Numbered from the stretch's first letter, positions 7,731 to 16,326 are shown. The stretch: 64,000 nt of DNA from CAVPDA01 sp963702495 (GCA_963702495.1 CAVPDA010000010.1:372001-436000); one strand, 5' to 3'. Program-made: numbers and translations. The notes: generated by a model not told the origin, from the sequence alone.

Positions 7731-8543
7731 ATGAAACTTAAACCCAATTCCCTGCTCGTGCTGTTGATCGCCGCTACCCTGCCCGTAGCTGCCATCGCCG
7801 CCGAGACCAAGAAGGACGCGCCGAAGTCCACCACCGTCGCCACGGTGAACGGCGTCAAGATTCCCCAGGTGCGCGCCGACGCCATGATCTCCGAGCAGAA
7901 GACTCAAGGCACGGCCGATTCGCCGGATCTGCAGAAGCAGGTCAAGGAAGAACTGATCCGCCGCGAACTGCTGGCGCAGGAAGCCAAGAAGAAGGGCCTG
8001 GACAAGAAGCCGGAGATCGTCGGCCAGATGGATCTGGCGCGCGAGGCCGTGCTGGTGCGCGCCTACCTGCAGGATTTCATCAAGACGCATCCGGTGTCGG
8101 AGGAGCAGATCAAGAAGGAATACGACAACATCGTCAAGGCGCTGGGCAACAAGGAATACAAGGCGCGCCACGTGCTGGTGGAGAAGGAGGACGAAGCCAA
8201 GACGGTCATCGAGAAGCTGAAGAAGGGCGAAAAGATGGAGGATCTCGCCAAGGCGCAATCCAAGGATCCCGGCTCCAAGGACAAGGGCGGCGATCTCGGC
8301 TGGGCGCCCCCGGCCAACTACGTCAAGCCCTTCGCCGACGCGCTGACCGGGCTGCAGAAGGGCAAGTACACCGAGACGCCGGTCAAGACCGACTTCGGCT
8401 ATCACGTGATCCTGCAGGAAGACGTGCGTGACATGAAACTGCCGAGTATCGAGGAAGCCAAGCCGGGCCTGCAGCAGCGTCTGCAGCAGCAGGCCGTCCA
8501 GGAACAGATCGCGGATCTGCGCAAGAAAGCCAAGGTGGAGTAA
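7731..8543 (+). CDS. Periplasmic peptidyl-prolyl cis-trans isomerase, parvulin type
   Basis: A 270-residue exported foldase. A signal peptide (MKLKPNSLLVLLIAATLPVAAIAAE) is followed by a SurA-like helical N-terminal domain (residues about 35-130), a parvulin domain (about 135-230; ARHVLVEKEDEA, GGDLGWAPPANYVKPFA, VKTDFGYHVI) and a short charged C-terminal helix. It is expected to catalyse prolyl isomerisation of secreted proteins. It is the last gene of the operon and is followed at once by two hairpins, the second with a T-run. Confidence 0.92.
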   Translation: MKLKPNSLLVLLIAATLPVAAIAAETKKDAPKSTTVATVNGVKIPQVRADAMISEQKTQGTADSPDLQKQVKEELIRRELLAQEAKKKGLDKKPEIVGQMDLAREAVLVRAYLQDFIKTHPVSEEQIKKEYDNIVKALGNKEYKARHVLVEKEDEAKTVIEKLKKGEKMEDLAKAQSKDPGSKDKGGDLGWAPPANYVKPFADALTGLQKGKYTETPVKTDFGYHVILQEDVRDMKLPSIEEAKPGLQQRLQQQAVQEQIADLRKKAKVE

Positions 8544-8547
8544 GGAA

Positions 8548-8598
8548 TTCGGCGGCTGCCGAACTCTCCACACGGGGGCGCTGCCCCCGTATTTTTTT
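8548..8598 (+). terminator. Rho-independent terminator after the ppiC-type gene
   Basis: A first hairpin has arms TTCGGC/GCCGAA (8548-8563). A second has arms ACGGGGGC/GCCCCCGT (8572-8590) and runs directly into a stretch of seven Ts. The second is a standard intrinsic terminator and closes the yciB-yciI-bolA-ppiC unit. Confidence 0.85.
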
Positions 8599-8734
8599 GG
8601 TGCGCCCGCCCGGTCCGTACGCAGGCGGTTGGGGCGAGCGCATGCTGCAATGCGCATATCCGTTGCGCCGCAGGTTCGCTATAGTCTTTCGCCACTCTGA
8701 CGTTTGCTGCTGCTGACGGAAGGACCGGGACAAG

Positions 8735-9073
8735 ATGGCGCGCGTGCACCGGACGATGGAACCGCTGTGGCGTCTGCTCTACCGCTTCCTGTGGCCGTTC
8801 CAGTACTTCCGTGACGTCAGCCGCGGCTCGACGCTGGAACGCCAGCAGAACTATCGCCACAACCGGGCCATGCGCGTGTTCCTGCCCGGTTTCATCCTCA
8901 AGTGGTCCCTGGTCAGCGGTGGCTGGTTCGCCTTCGGCAGCGTCCTCGACCGCGGCTTCGAGTGGGTCGTGCCCGCCGCCTGCTGCTTCATGACAGGCAC
9001 ATCGACGTTCGTGATGGTGGTCGTTCTCGGTGCCGCCTGGATGTGGCTGGAGCGCTTCCCCGAGCTGAATTGA
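8735..9073 (+). CDS. Small membrane protein of unknown function
   Basis: A 112-residue protein with a basic N-terminal region (RRNYRHNRAMR-like spacing, residues 35-50) and two hydrophobic segments (GFILKWSLVSGGWFAFGSVL and, near the end, VMVVVLGAAWMWL). A TATAGT hexamer at 8680-8685 could be a -10 element. I do not recognise the family. The base use fits the neighbouring genes and the frame is clean, so I consider it a real gene. It is isolated between a terminator and the urt control region. Confidence 0.6.
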   Translation: MARVHRTMEPLWRLLYRFLWPFQYFRDVSRGSTLERQQNYRHNRAMRVFLPGFILKWSLVSGGWFAFGSVLDRGFEWVVPAACCFMTGTSTFVMVVVLGAAWMWLERFPELN

Positions 9074-9114
9074 CTGTCCGCCCGGCCGAGCACGGCGACA
9101 GGCGTCATCGCAGT

Positions 9115-9131
9115 GGCACCAGTTTGGTGAT
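9115..9131 (+). promoter_or_regulatory. NtrC-like enhancer site 1
   Basis: The sequence GGCACCAGTTTGGTGAT matches all eleven core bases of the NtrC pattern GCACCA-N3-TGGTG. It is centred near 9123, about 230 bp upstream of the predicted urtA transcription start, which is a normal distance for a sigma-54 enhancer. Confidence 0.7.
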
Positions 9132-9146
9132 TCCGGAATTTTGCGA

Positions 9147-9163
9147 CGCACCAGCATGGCGCC
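9147..9163 (+). promoter_or_regulatory. NtrC-like enhancer site 2
   Basis: The sequence CGCACCAGCATGGCGCC fits GCACCA-N3-TGGTGC with one mismatch. Its centre (9155) is 32 bp from that of site 1, about three helical turns, which puts both sites on the same face of the DNA. Confidence 0.62.
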
Positions 9164-9328
9164 CGGCTTCCCCGGCGGCTCGCCTGCGTCTGGCGCCGCC
9201 GCATAACCGAAAGCGTCGAACTGCCATGCGCCGACCCAACCAACTCACTGTTACATAGCCTTTTTCCTCATGCCGCCAGCGCCGGTCGAACGGCCCGGGG
9301 CATTGGCAGATCGAGTCGCCGCAGTGCT

Positions 9329-9344
9329 TGGCACGCCCCTCGCT
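9329..9344 (+). promoter_or_regulatory. Sigma-54 (-24/-12) promoter of the urt-ure operon
   Basis: TGGCACGCCCCTCGCT keeps the GG (9330-9331) and GC (9342-9343) doublets exactly 10 bp apart and matches TGGCACR-N4-TTGCW with one mismatch. Transcription should begin near 9355, leaving a leader of about 50 nt before the urtA ATG at 9405. The remainder of the 331-nt gap between 9074 and 9404 shows nothing else I recognise. Confidence 0.72.
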
Positions 9345-9404
9345 AAAGGGTAATCCCGAGAGCACATCGCTCCGCCTACTTTCTTCTCTCTCATGGGGTA
9401 CCCG

Positions 9405-10673
9405 ATGAAACGCAGATCCTTCGTCAAAGCACTGACTCTTTCCGCTTCTCTGGCTGCCATCGGCACCCTGCCGCTGACGGCGGGCGCGGCCGACACCATC
9501 AAGGTCGGCATCCTGCATTCGCTGTCGGGCACCATGGCGATCTCCGAGACGGCGCTGAAGGAAACCGCCCTCATGACGATCGACGAGATCAACGCCAAGG
9601 GCGGCGTGATGGGCAAGAAGCTGGAGCCGGTGGTGGTGGATCCGGCATCGAACTGGCCGCTGTTCGCCGAGAAGGCGCGCCAGTTGCTGACAAAGGACAA
9701 GGTGGCGGTTGTGTTCGGCTGCTGGACCTCGGTGTCGCGCAAATCGGTCAACCCGGTGTTCAAGGAGTTGAACGGCCTGCTGTTCTATCCGGTGCAGTAT
9801 GAAGGCGAGGAACTGGAGAAGAACGTCTTCTACACCGGCGCCGCGCCCAACCAGCAGGCGATTCCCGCGGTGGAATACCTGATGAGCAAGGACGGCGGCT
9901 CCGCCAAGCGCTTCGTGCTGCTGGGCACCGACTACGTCTATCCCCGCACCACCAACAAGATCCTGCGCGCCTTCCTGAAATCGAAGGGCGTGGCCGAGGC
10001 CGACATCATGGAGGACTACACCCCCTTCGGCCATTCCGACTACCAGACCATCATCGCCAAGATCAAGAAGTTCGCCGGCGAGGGCAAGAAGACCGCCGTG
10101 ATTTCCACGATCAACGGCGACTCCAACGTGCCCTTCTACAAGGAACTGGGCAACGCCGGCCTCAAGGCCACCGACGTGCCGGTAGTGGCGTTCTCGGTGG
10201 GCGAGGAGGAACTGCGCGGCGTCAACACCAAGCCGCTGGTGGGCCACCTTGCGGCGTGGAACTACTTCATGTCGCTGAAGAACGGCGAGAACGACAAGTT
10301 CATCAAAATGTACAAGGATTGGGCCAAGAAGCAGAAGCTGCCCAACGCCGACAAGGTCGTGACCAACGACCCGATGGAGGCCACTTACATCGGCATCCAC
10401 ATGTGGGCGCAGGCGGTGGAGAAGGCCAAGAGCACCGACACCGACAAAGTGATCGCCGCCGTGGCCGGCCAGAAGTTCAACGCGCCTTCCGGCTTCGAGG
10501 TGAAGATGGATGAGAAGAACCACCACCTGCACAAGCCGGTGTTCATCGGCGAAGTGAAGGCGGACGGCCAGTTCAACGTCGTCTGGAAGACGCCGGGTCC
10601 GGTCAAGGCCGCGCCCTGGAGCCCCTACATCCCGGGCAACGACAAGAAGAAGGACGAGCCGGAAGGCAAGTAA
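9405..10673 (+). CDS. urtA: Urea ABC transporter substrate-binding protein UrtA
   Basis: A 422-residue periplasmic binding protein. The signal peptide starts MKRRSFVKALTLSASLAAIG, with a basic Tat-like RRSFVK, and ends near AGAADT. The mature protein begins KVGILHSLSGTMAISET, the type-I periplasmic fold of the amide/urea branch, and contains DPASNWPLFAEKAR and GCWTSVSRKSV. A more upstream ATG (9393) adds only MGYP and lacks a ribosome site. It is the first gene of the urea-uptake operon and follows a sigma-54 type promoter. A strong hairpin follows its stop, so urtA mRNA may be more abundant than the downstream mRNA. Confidence 0.95.
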   Translation: MKRRSFVKALTLSASLAAIGTLPLTAGAADTIKVGILHSLSGTMAISETALKETALMTIDEINAKGGVMGKKLEPVVVDPASNWPLFAEKARQLLTKDKVAVVFGCWTSVSRKSVNPVFKELNGLLFYPVQYEGEELEKNVFYTGAAPNQQAIPAVEYLMSKDGGSAKRFVLLGTDYVYPRTTNKILRAFLKSKGVAEADIMEDYTPFGHSDYQTIIAKIKKFAGEGKKTAVISTINGDSNVPFYKELGNAGLKATDVPVVAFSVGEEELRGVNTKPLVGHLAAWNYFMSLKNGENDKFIKMYKDWAKKQKLPNADKVVTNDPMEATYIGIHMWAQAVEKAKSTDTDKVIAAVAGQKFNAPSGFEVKMDEKNHHLHKPVFIGEVKADGQFNVVWKTPGPVKAAPWSPYIPGNDKKKDEPEGK

Positions 10674-10683
10674 GACCGGCACC

Positions 10684-10709
10684 GCTGCCGGCGCAGGCGC
10701 GCCGGCAGC
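10684..10709 (+). other. Intercistronic stem-loop between urtA and urtB
   Basis: GCTGCCGGCGC (10684-10694) and GCGCCGGCAGC (10699-10709) are perfect 11-bp arms around a 4-nt loop. There is no T-run, so it is more likely to protect the urtA 3' end from exonucleases or to attenuate partly than to terminate fully. Confidence 0.7.
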
Positions 10710-10727
10710 TTCCACCCGAGGACTCGC

Positions 10728-12332
10728 ATGATCGCCTTTGCAAGAAAGGTGCTGGTGGTGGTCGCCCTGATGGCGCTGGCCCCGGCCTACGCAGCCCTCG
10801 ATCCCGATGTCGTCAAGGGGCTCGCCGGCGACGATTCCGACGCCAAGATCGCGGCCATCAACGCCCTGGCGGTTAACGGCGACGAGGCCGCGGCGCGCGT
10901 CCTCAACGCCCTGTCCGCCGACGCGCTGTACCGGGCCGGCGATGCGCTGATCGTCATGGACGGCGACACTGCCGTCGACGCCGCCAGCGGTGCGGCGCTC
11001 CCCGCGGCGCCTGAGAATCGGGAAGGCATCTCCATCAACAACCGCATTCGCGGCGCGCTCAACGGCGCGCTGGCCGGTCTGCGCCTGCTCTCGCCGGAGC
11101 GCGACGTGCGCCTCGCCGCAGCCAAGGAGTTGGAAAGCGGCGCCGAGCCGGAGCAACTGCCGCTGATCGTCCGCGCATTGGAGAAGGAAAGCGACGCCGG
11201 CATCCGGCAGCGGCTGGCTCAGGCTCAGGCCCAGGCCGGCCTCAAGAGTCCGGACCCGCAGCTGCGCCGCGCCGCGATCAAGACCCTGGGCGAGAGCAGC
11301 AGCCCGTCCACGAAGACGCTGCTGGCGGCGCTGCTGGAGAAGCGCGGCGGCGAGTTCGCCGAGCCCGACGCCGGCGTGCGCCTGGAAGCCCACGCTGCGT
11401 TCAAGGCGGTGGAGCGGCGGCTCGCCTTCGCCGACAATGTCGGCAAGATCTTCTCCGGCCTGTCGCTGGGCAGCATCCTGCTGCTGGCGGCGCTGGGGCT
11501 CGCCATCACCTATGGCGTGATGGGCGTGATCAACATGGCCCACGGCGAACTGCTGATGATCGGCGCCTATTCCAGCTTCATGATGCAGTCGCTGTTCCGC
11601 GCCTGGTTTCCCGGCGCCGAGGACTGGTACCTGGTGGCGGCGATTCCCGTCGCCTTCACCTGCGCCGCGCTGGTCGGCGTGCTGATGGAACGTACCGTGA
11701 TCCGCTTCCTCTACGGCCGGCCGCTGGAAACGCTGCTCGCCACCTGGGGCCTGTCGCTGATGCTGATCCAGGCATCGCGCATGGTCTTCGGTGCGCAGAA
11801 CGTCGAGGTCGCCAATCCCTCCTGGATGTCCGGCGGCGTGGAGGTGATGAGCGGCGTGGTGCTGCCCCTCAATCGCGTCGTCATCATCGGCTTCTCGCTG
11901 GCGGTGCTGCTGCTGGTATGGGTGCTGATGAACAAGACGCGGCTCGGCATGTTCGTGCGCGCCGTGACCCAGAACCGGGCCATGGCGAGCTGCGTCGGCG
12001 TGCCCACGGGCCGCATCGACACCCTGGCCTTCGCCATCGGCGCCGGCATCGCCGGACTGGGCGGCATGGCCCTGTCCCAGATCTCCAACGTCGGACCGGA
12101 CATGGGCCAGGGCTACATCGTCGATTCCTTCATGGTGGTAGTGCTGGGCGGCGTGGGACAGCTCGCCGGCGCGGTGTGGGCGGCGCTGGGCCTGGGCGTG
12201 GCGAGCAAGTTCCTCGAGGGATGGACCGGCGCGGTGATCGCCAAGATCGCGGTGCTGGTATTCATCATCGTCTTCATCCAGAAGCGTCCCCAGGGACTGT
12301 TCGCCCTCAAGGGGCGCTTCGTCGAGTCATGA
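10728..12332 (+). CDS. urtB: Urea ABC transporter permease UrtB
   Basis: A 534-residue protein of the long UrtB type. A signal-like start (MIAFARKVLVVVALMALAPAYAAL) is followed by a periplasmic, alanine-rich helical domain (residues about 25-235) and then the LivH-like permease domain from about 245 (GKIFSGLSLGSILLLAALGL, TYGVMGVINMAHGELLMIGA), with about eight membrane segments. The motif GPDMGQGYIVDSFMVVVLGG is typical of branched amide permeases. It partners UrtC to form the channel. A gap of 136 nt to urtC holds a short hairpin (12375-12391). Confidence 0.94.
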   Translation: MIAFARKVLVVVALMALAPAYAALDPDVVKGLAGDDSDAKIAAINALAVNGDEAAARVLNALSADALYRAGDALIVMDGDTAVDAASGAALPAAPENREGISINNRIRGALNGALAGLRLLSPERDVRLAAAKELESGAEPEQLPLIVRALEKESDAGIRQRLAQAQAQAGLKSPDPQLRRAAIKTLGESSSPSTKTLLAALLEKRGGEFAEPDAGVRLEAHAAFKAVERRLAFADNVGKIFSGLSLGSILLLAALGLAITYGVMGVINMAHGELLMIGAYSSFMMQSLFRAWFPGAEDWYLVAAIPVAFTCAALVGVLMERTVIRFLYGRPLETLLATWGLSLMLIQASRMVFGAQNVEVANPSWMSGGVEVMSGVVLPLNRVVIIGFSLAVLLLVWVLMNKTRLGMFVRAVTQNRAMASCVGVPTGRIDTLAFAIGAGIAGLGGMALSQISNVGPDMGQGYIVDSFMVVVLGGVGQLAGAVWAALGLGVASKFLEGWTGAVIAKIAVLVFIIVFIQKRPQGLFALKGRFVES

Positions 12333-12468
12333 ACAAACCTGCTGCGCCCGCCAATCCTGGAGCAGCGATGCTCACCGTACTGCCCGTACGGCCGCGCTTC
12401 TCGCACCAGCCTCGGCGCGCTCGAGACGGTTTCTTCGCGGCTCGATACCCTGCCATTTTGGAGATCCC

Positions 12469-13605
12469 ATGCGCACCCCGATGATCGTGCGCTTTCTCAG
12501 CGCCACGCCGCGCGCCGGCTGGATCGCCCTCGGCCTGTTCGCCGTGTTGACTCTGGTGCTGATGCCGGCGGCCCACTTGCTGCTGCCCGCGTCGCATCCG
12601 CTGCATGCATCGAGTTTCGTCATCACGCTGCTGGGCAAGATCCTGTGCTATGCCATCGTCGCCGTGGCGATGGACCTGATCTGGGGCTACGGCGGCATCC
12701 TCAGCCTCGGCCACGGCCTGTTCTTCGCCCTCGGCGGCTATGGCTTCGGCATGTATCTGATGCGCGGCATCGGCCGCGACGGCGCGTACCAAAGCGACCT
12801 TCCGGACTTCATGGTGTTCCTCGACTGGAAGCAACTGCCCTGGTACTGGCAGGGCAGCGACCACTTCCTGTGGGCAGCGGCGCTGGTGCTGCTGGTGCCG
12901 GCGCTGCTCGCCTTCGTCTTCGGCTACTTCGCCTTCCGCTCCCGCATCAAGGGCGTGTACTTTTCCATCATCACCCAGGCGCTGACCTTCGCTTTCATGC
13001 TGCTGTTCTTCCGCAACGAGACCGGCTTCGGCGGCAACAACGGCTTCACCGATTTCAAGCGCATCCTCGGCTACCCGATCACCGCGCCCGAAACGCGGGT
13101 AACGCTGTTCGCCGCCACCGCATTCGCGCTGATGCTGGCGCTGCTGCTGGCTCGGTATCTGGTGACCTCGAAATTCGGGCGGGTGCTCACCGCGATCCGC
13201 GATGCCGAGTCCCGCGTCATGTTCATGGGCTACAACCCGCTGCACTACAAGCTCTTCGTGTGGACCCTGTCGGCCGTCATGGCGGCGGTGGCGGGCGCGC
13301 TCTACGTGCCGCAGGTGGGCATCATCAACCCGAGCGAGATGTCCCCCGCCAACTCGATCGAGATCGCCATCTGGGTGGCGGTAGGCGGGCGCGGAACGCT
13401 GATCGGCCCGGTGCTGGGGGCGGCGCTGGTGAACCTGGCGAAGAGCTGGTTCACCGTCGCGTTTCCCGAGTACTGGCTGTTCTTCCTCGGTCTGATGTTC
13501 GTCGTGGTGACGCTGTGGCTGCCCCAGGGCATCGTCGGGCTCTACGGCAAGCTCACGCAGCGGTTGCGTCAGCCGGCGCCCGCCCTGCGCCAGGCGGCGG
13601 CATGA
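12469..13605 (+). CDS. urtC: Urea ABC transporter permease UrtC
   Basis: A 378-residue LivM-like permease with about ten membrane segments. It has AVAMDLIWGYGGILSLGHGL, ALGGYGFGMYLM and ESRVMFMGYNPLHYKLFVWT, and ends with the conserved ISVAVGGRG-like stretch (here AIWVAVGGRGTLIGPVLGAA). The start at ATG 12469 follows GGAG. A frame running from the urtB stop (ATGA at 12329) through the gap is different and looks like non-coding sequence. It forms the membrane channel with UrtB. Confidence 0.94.
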   Translation: MRTPMIVRFLSATPRAGWIALGLFAVLTLVLMPAAHLLLPASHPLHASSFVITLLGKILCYAIVAVAMDLIWGYGGILSLGHGLFFALGGYGFGMYLMRGIGRDGAYQSDLPDFMVFLDWKQLPWYWQGSDHFLWAAALVLLVPALLAFVFGYFAFRSRIKGVYFSIITQALTFAFMLLFFRNETGFGGNNGFTDFKRILGYPITAPETRVTLFAATAFALMLALLLARYLVTSKFGRVLTAIRDAESRVMFMGYNPLHYKLFVWTLSAVMAAVAGALYVPQVGIINPSEMSPANSIEIAIWVAVGGRGTLIGPVLGAALVNLAKSWFTVAFPEYWLFFLGLMFVVVTLWLPQGIVGLYGKLTQRLRQPAPALRQAAA

Positions 13606-13684
13606 GACTCCAGAACTTGTTCCGCCTCTGCCCCGGCGCCTTTTCGGCGCGCAGTCGTGGCGCGCGGCGGATGCCCGCGTCCCG

Positions 13685-13731
13685 CACTCCCCTCTCCCCC
13701 CGCCCCTCTCCCGCGGGAGCAGAGGGGAGTG
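13685..13731. repeat. REP-like palindromic repeat between urtC and urtD
   Basis: CACTCCCCTCT (13685-13695) pairs perfectly with AGAGGGGAGTG (13721-13731), and an inner CTCCCGCGGGAG palindrome (13708-13719) forms a second stem. The CCCCTCTCCC core recurs before ureA and inside ureC, so it belongs to a dispersed repeat family. Confidence 0.75.
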
Positions 13732-13756
13732 TCGCGGGCGCCAGAGGCGCGAAATC

Positions 13757-14653
13757 GTGATGGGCATGATGCGGGAGTTTCTGCTTCCGCCTGCGTTCGG
13801 CATCGCACCGCCGGGGCTGGTGATCGCGCCGGAGGCACAGGAGCGTCAGCGGCAACACGAGGACGGCGGGGCCGGCCTGGCCCACCACGTCAAGCCGGGC
13901 GAACTCGACCTGTCGCACAACGTAATCCTCTACCTGGACGACATCACGGTCAGCTTCGACGGCTTCAAGGCGCTGAACAAGCTCACCCTGGCGGTGGACG
14001 CCGGCGAACTGCGCTGCATCATCGGCCCCAATGGTGCCGGCAAGACCACGATGATGGATGTCATCACCGGCAAGACGCGCCCCGACGCCGGCACCGCCTA
14101 CTTCGGCCAGACTCTCGATCTGACCAAGCTCACCGAGCCGGAGATCTCCCATGCCGGCATCGGGCGCAAGTTCCAGAAGCCGACGGTGTTCGAAACTCAT
14201 AGCGTGTACGAGAACCTGGAGCTCGCCTTCAAGACCGACAAGCGGGTGCGCCGCAGCCTGTTCGCGCAGTCCGACGAGGAGATGGAAGCGCTGATCGCCG
14301 ACACTCTGACGCGCATCCGGCTCCAGGGCGAAGCCCGGCGCCCCGCCGGGCTGCTGTCCCATGGCCAGAAGCAGTGGCTGGAGATCGGCATGCTGCTGAT
14401 GCAGGATCCCAGGCTGCTGCTGCTCGACGAGCCGGTGGCGGGCATGACGGACGAAGAGACGGAGCGCACCGCCGAGCTGTTCCTGTCGCTGGCGGGCAGG
14501 CATTCGCTGATCGTGGTGGAGCACGACATGGCGTTCGTCGAATCCATCGCGAAGAAGGTGACGGTGCTGCACGAAGGCTCGGTGCTGGCCGAGGGTTCCC
14601 TCGGAGCGGTGCAGAACGATGCGCGCGTCATCGAAGTTTATCTGGGCCGCTGA
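13757..14653 (+). CDS. urtD: Urea ABC transporter ATP-binding protein UrtD
   Basis: A 298-residue ABC ATPase of the LivG type. The Walker A motif is GPNGAGKTT, the signature region LLSHGQKQWLEIGMLL, Walker B LLLLDEPVAGM and the switch His is in IVVEHDMAFV. About 60 residues precede the ATPase core, including LPPAFGIAPPGLVIAPEAQE, which is longer than in LivG. The start is uncertain among GTG 13757 and ATGs at 13760, 13766 and 13769. It energises UrtBC together with UrtE. Confidence 0.93.
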   Translation: MMGMMREFLLPPAFGIAPPGLVIAPEAQERQRQHEDGGAGLAHHVKPGELDLSHNVILYLDDITVSFDGFKALNKLTLAVDAGELRCIIGPNGAGKTTMMDVITGKTRPDAGTAYFGQTLDLTKLTEPEISHAGIGRKFQKPTVFETHSVYENLELAFKTDKRVRRSLFAQSDEEMEALIADTLTRIRLQGEARRPAGLLSHGQKQWLEIGMLLMQDPRLLLLDEPVAGMTDEETERTAELFLSLAGRHSLIVVEHDMAFVESIAKKVTVLHEGSVLAEGSLGAVQNDARVIEVYLGR

Positions 14654-14654
14654 C

Positions 14655-15347
14655 ATGCTCGCCGTCGCCAACCTCAACCAGTATTACGGCGGCAGCCACA
14701 TCCTGCGGGACGTCAGCTTCGAGGCGCCGTCCGGCCAGGTGACGGCGCTGCTCGGACGCAACGGCGTCGGCAAGACCACCCTGCTCAAGACCCTGATGGG
14801 CCTGGTGCCGGCCGCCTCGGGCCGCATCAGCTTCGACGGCACCGAGATCACGCGCCAGCCTTCCCATGCCCGCGTCAGGGCCGGCATCGGCTACGTGCCG
14901 CAGGGGAGGGAGATCTTTCCCCGCCTCTCGGTGCAGGAAAACCTGCTCATGGGCCTTGCGGCGCAGCCGCGCGGCACGCAGATCCCGCAGCGCATCTTCG
15001 ACATGTTCCCGGTGCTGAAGCAGATGCTGAACCGCCGCGGCGGCGACCTCTCCGGCGGCCAGCAGCAGCAGCTCGCCATCGGGCGCGCGCTGGCAATGGG
15101 ACCCAAGCTGCTGATTCTCGACGAGCCCACCGAAGGCATCCAGCCGTCGATCATCAAGGACATCGAGCGCGTCATTCGCGCCCTGGCGCAGAGCGGCGAG
15201 ATGGCGATCGTGCTGGTGGAGCAGTACTACGACTTCGCCCGCTCTCTGGCCGACCAGTATCTGGTGATGGAACGCGGCGAGTTCGTCCTGCGCGGCAGGG
15301 GCGTCAACATGGACAAGGACAACGTGCGCGACCGGCTGGCGGTATGA
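14655..15347 (+). CDS. urtE: Urea ABC transporter ATP-binding protein UrtE
   Basis: A 230-residue ABC ATPase of the LivF type. The N terminus MLAVANLNQYYGGSHILRDV is typical of UrtE. Walker A is GRNGVGKTT, the signature LSGGQQQQLAIGRAL and Walker B LLILDEPTEGIQP. The switch position reads VLVEQYYDFA, with Gln rather than His, as is usual in LivF/UrtE proteins. It follows urtD by one base beyond the stop and lies 7 nt ahead of ureD, so import and hydrolysis genes are joined. Confidence 0.94.
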   Translation: MLAVANLNQYYGGSHILRDVSFEAPSGQVTALLGRNGVGKTTLLKTLMGLVPAASGRISFDGTEITRQPSHARVRAGIGYVPQGREIFPRLSVQENLLMGLAAQPRGTQIPQRIFDMFPVLKQMLNRRGGDLSGGQQQQLAIGRALAMGPKLLILDEPTEGIQPSIIKDIERVIRALAQSGEMAIVLVEQYYDFARSLADQYLVMERGEFVLRGRGVNMDKDNVRDRLAV

Positions 15348-15354
15348 TGCGCCG

Positions 15355-16197
15355 ATGCTGCTCCACGAACCCGTCGTCGCCCGCGGCTGGCACGCCCGCC
15401 TCGAACTCGATTACGTACGACGCGACCAGGCCACCGTACTCGCCTCGCGCCGCCATAGCGGGCCGCTGCTGGTACAGAAGCCGCTCTATCCGGAAGGAGC
15501 ACAGGTTTGCCAGTCGATCCTGGTCCATCCGCCGGGTGGAATTGCGGGAGGCGACGCGCTCGATCTGAACTGCCGCGTCGGAGCCGATGCCCACGTCCAG
15601 CTCACCACTCCCGGCGCCGGCAAGTGGTACCGCAGCGAGGGTAGCGAGAGCGCGCAGCGGATGCGCTTCGAAGTCGGTTCGCGGGCGGTGTGCGAGTGGC
15701 TGCCGCAGGAGACGATCCTGTTCGACGGAGCGCGCGCGACGATGGAGACCGAGATCGACATCGCGGCCGGCGGGCGCTTCCTGGGATGGGAAGTGCTGTG
15801 CTTCGGCCGCACGGCGGCGGGAGAGAGGTTTCGCAGCGGACAACTGCGCATGCGCAGCCGCGTGGTCGTGGACGGCCGCGTCGCCTGGATGGAGCGCGGC
15901 ACGATCGCCGGCGGCGCGCCGCTGCTCGACGCGGCGCCGGGACTCGGCGGGCGCGCGGTGAGCGGCGTGCTCCTCGCCGCGGGTGCCGAGGCCGACGCCG
16001 ATCTCATCGCCGCGATGCGCCGCGTGCAGCCGCGGGCCGGCGACTGCGGCGTCACCCGTCTGCCGGGCTTGGTGGTCGCCCGCTATCTGGGGCCCGCGGC
16101 GGAGGCGGCGCGAGACTATTTCACGCGCCTGTGGAGTCTGTTGCGCCCGGCATTCACCGGACGCGAGGCGGTTCCGCCCCGCATATGGAACACGTAG
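15355..16197 (+). CDS. ureD: Urease accessory protein UreD
   Basis: A 280-residue UreD (UreH) chaperone. It contains PEGAQVCQSILVHPPGGIAGGD, the typical HPPGG stretch, followed by LTTPGAGKWYRS, EWLPQETILFDGA and WEVLCFGRTAAGE. UreD forms a complex with UreF and UreG on apo-urease and helps nickel delivery. The start is seven bases after urtE, so it is in the same transcript as the transporter. A repeat-rich gap of 210 nt separates it from ureA. Confidence 0.95.
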   Translation: MLLHEPVVARGWHARLELDYVRRDQATVLASRRHSGPLLVQKPLYPEGAQVCQSILVHPPGGIAGGDALDLNCRVGADAHVQLTTPGAGKWYRSEGSESAQRMRFEVGSRAVCEWLPQETILFDGARATMETEIDIAAGGRFLGWEVLCFGRTAAGERFRSGQLRMRSRVVVDGRVAWMERGTIAGGAPLLDAAPGLGGRAVSGVLLAAGAEADADLIAAMRRVQPRAGDCGVTRLPGLVVARYLGPAAEAARDYFTRLWSLLRPAFTGREAVPPRIWNT

Positions 16198-16217
16198 CAA
16201 CGTCGGGTGCGCATTCC

Positions 16218-16303
16218 CTCACCCCCGACCCCTCTCCCGAGCGGGAGAGGGGAGGCTCGACCCTCCTCTCCCCCGTCCCGGGGGCGAGGCCGGGAGAGAG
16301 GGC
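16218..16303. repeat. Two REP-like palindromes upstream of ureA
   Basis: The first unit has perfect 11-bp arms CCCCTCTCCCG (16229-16239) and CGGGAGAGGGG (16242-16252). A second, imperfect unit in opposite orientation follows (about 16261-16303). Both share the CCCCTCTCCC core found at 13685 and in ureC. Confidence 0.75.
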
Positions 16304-16326
16304 TGGCGCACCCTACGCACGGATCC

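Noticed and set aside
9105..11543. Long minus-strand frame across urtA and urtB (about 810 codons)
   Set aside because: It is a shadow of well-recognised urt genes. It also runs through the sigma-54 control region, and its translation has no recognisable domain.
12329..12484. 51-codon frame starting at the urtB stop (ATGA) and covering the urtB-urtC gap
   Set aside because: The peptide has no pattern of a real protein, it ends inside urtC in another frame, and urtC has its own ATG with a ribosome site.
13602..13757. Frame from ATG 13602 through the repeat as an N-terminal part of UrtD
   Set aside because: It reads through the REP-like palindrome and stops at 13758-13760 in a different frame from urtD; the translation is repeat-derived.
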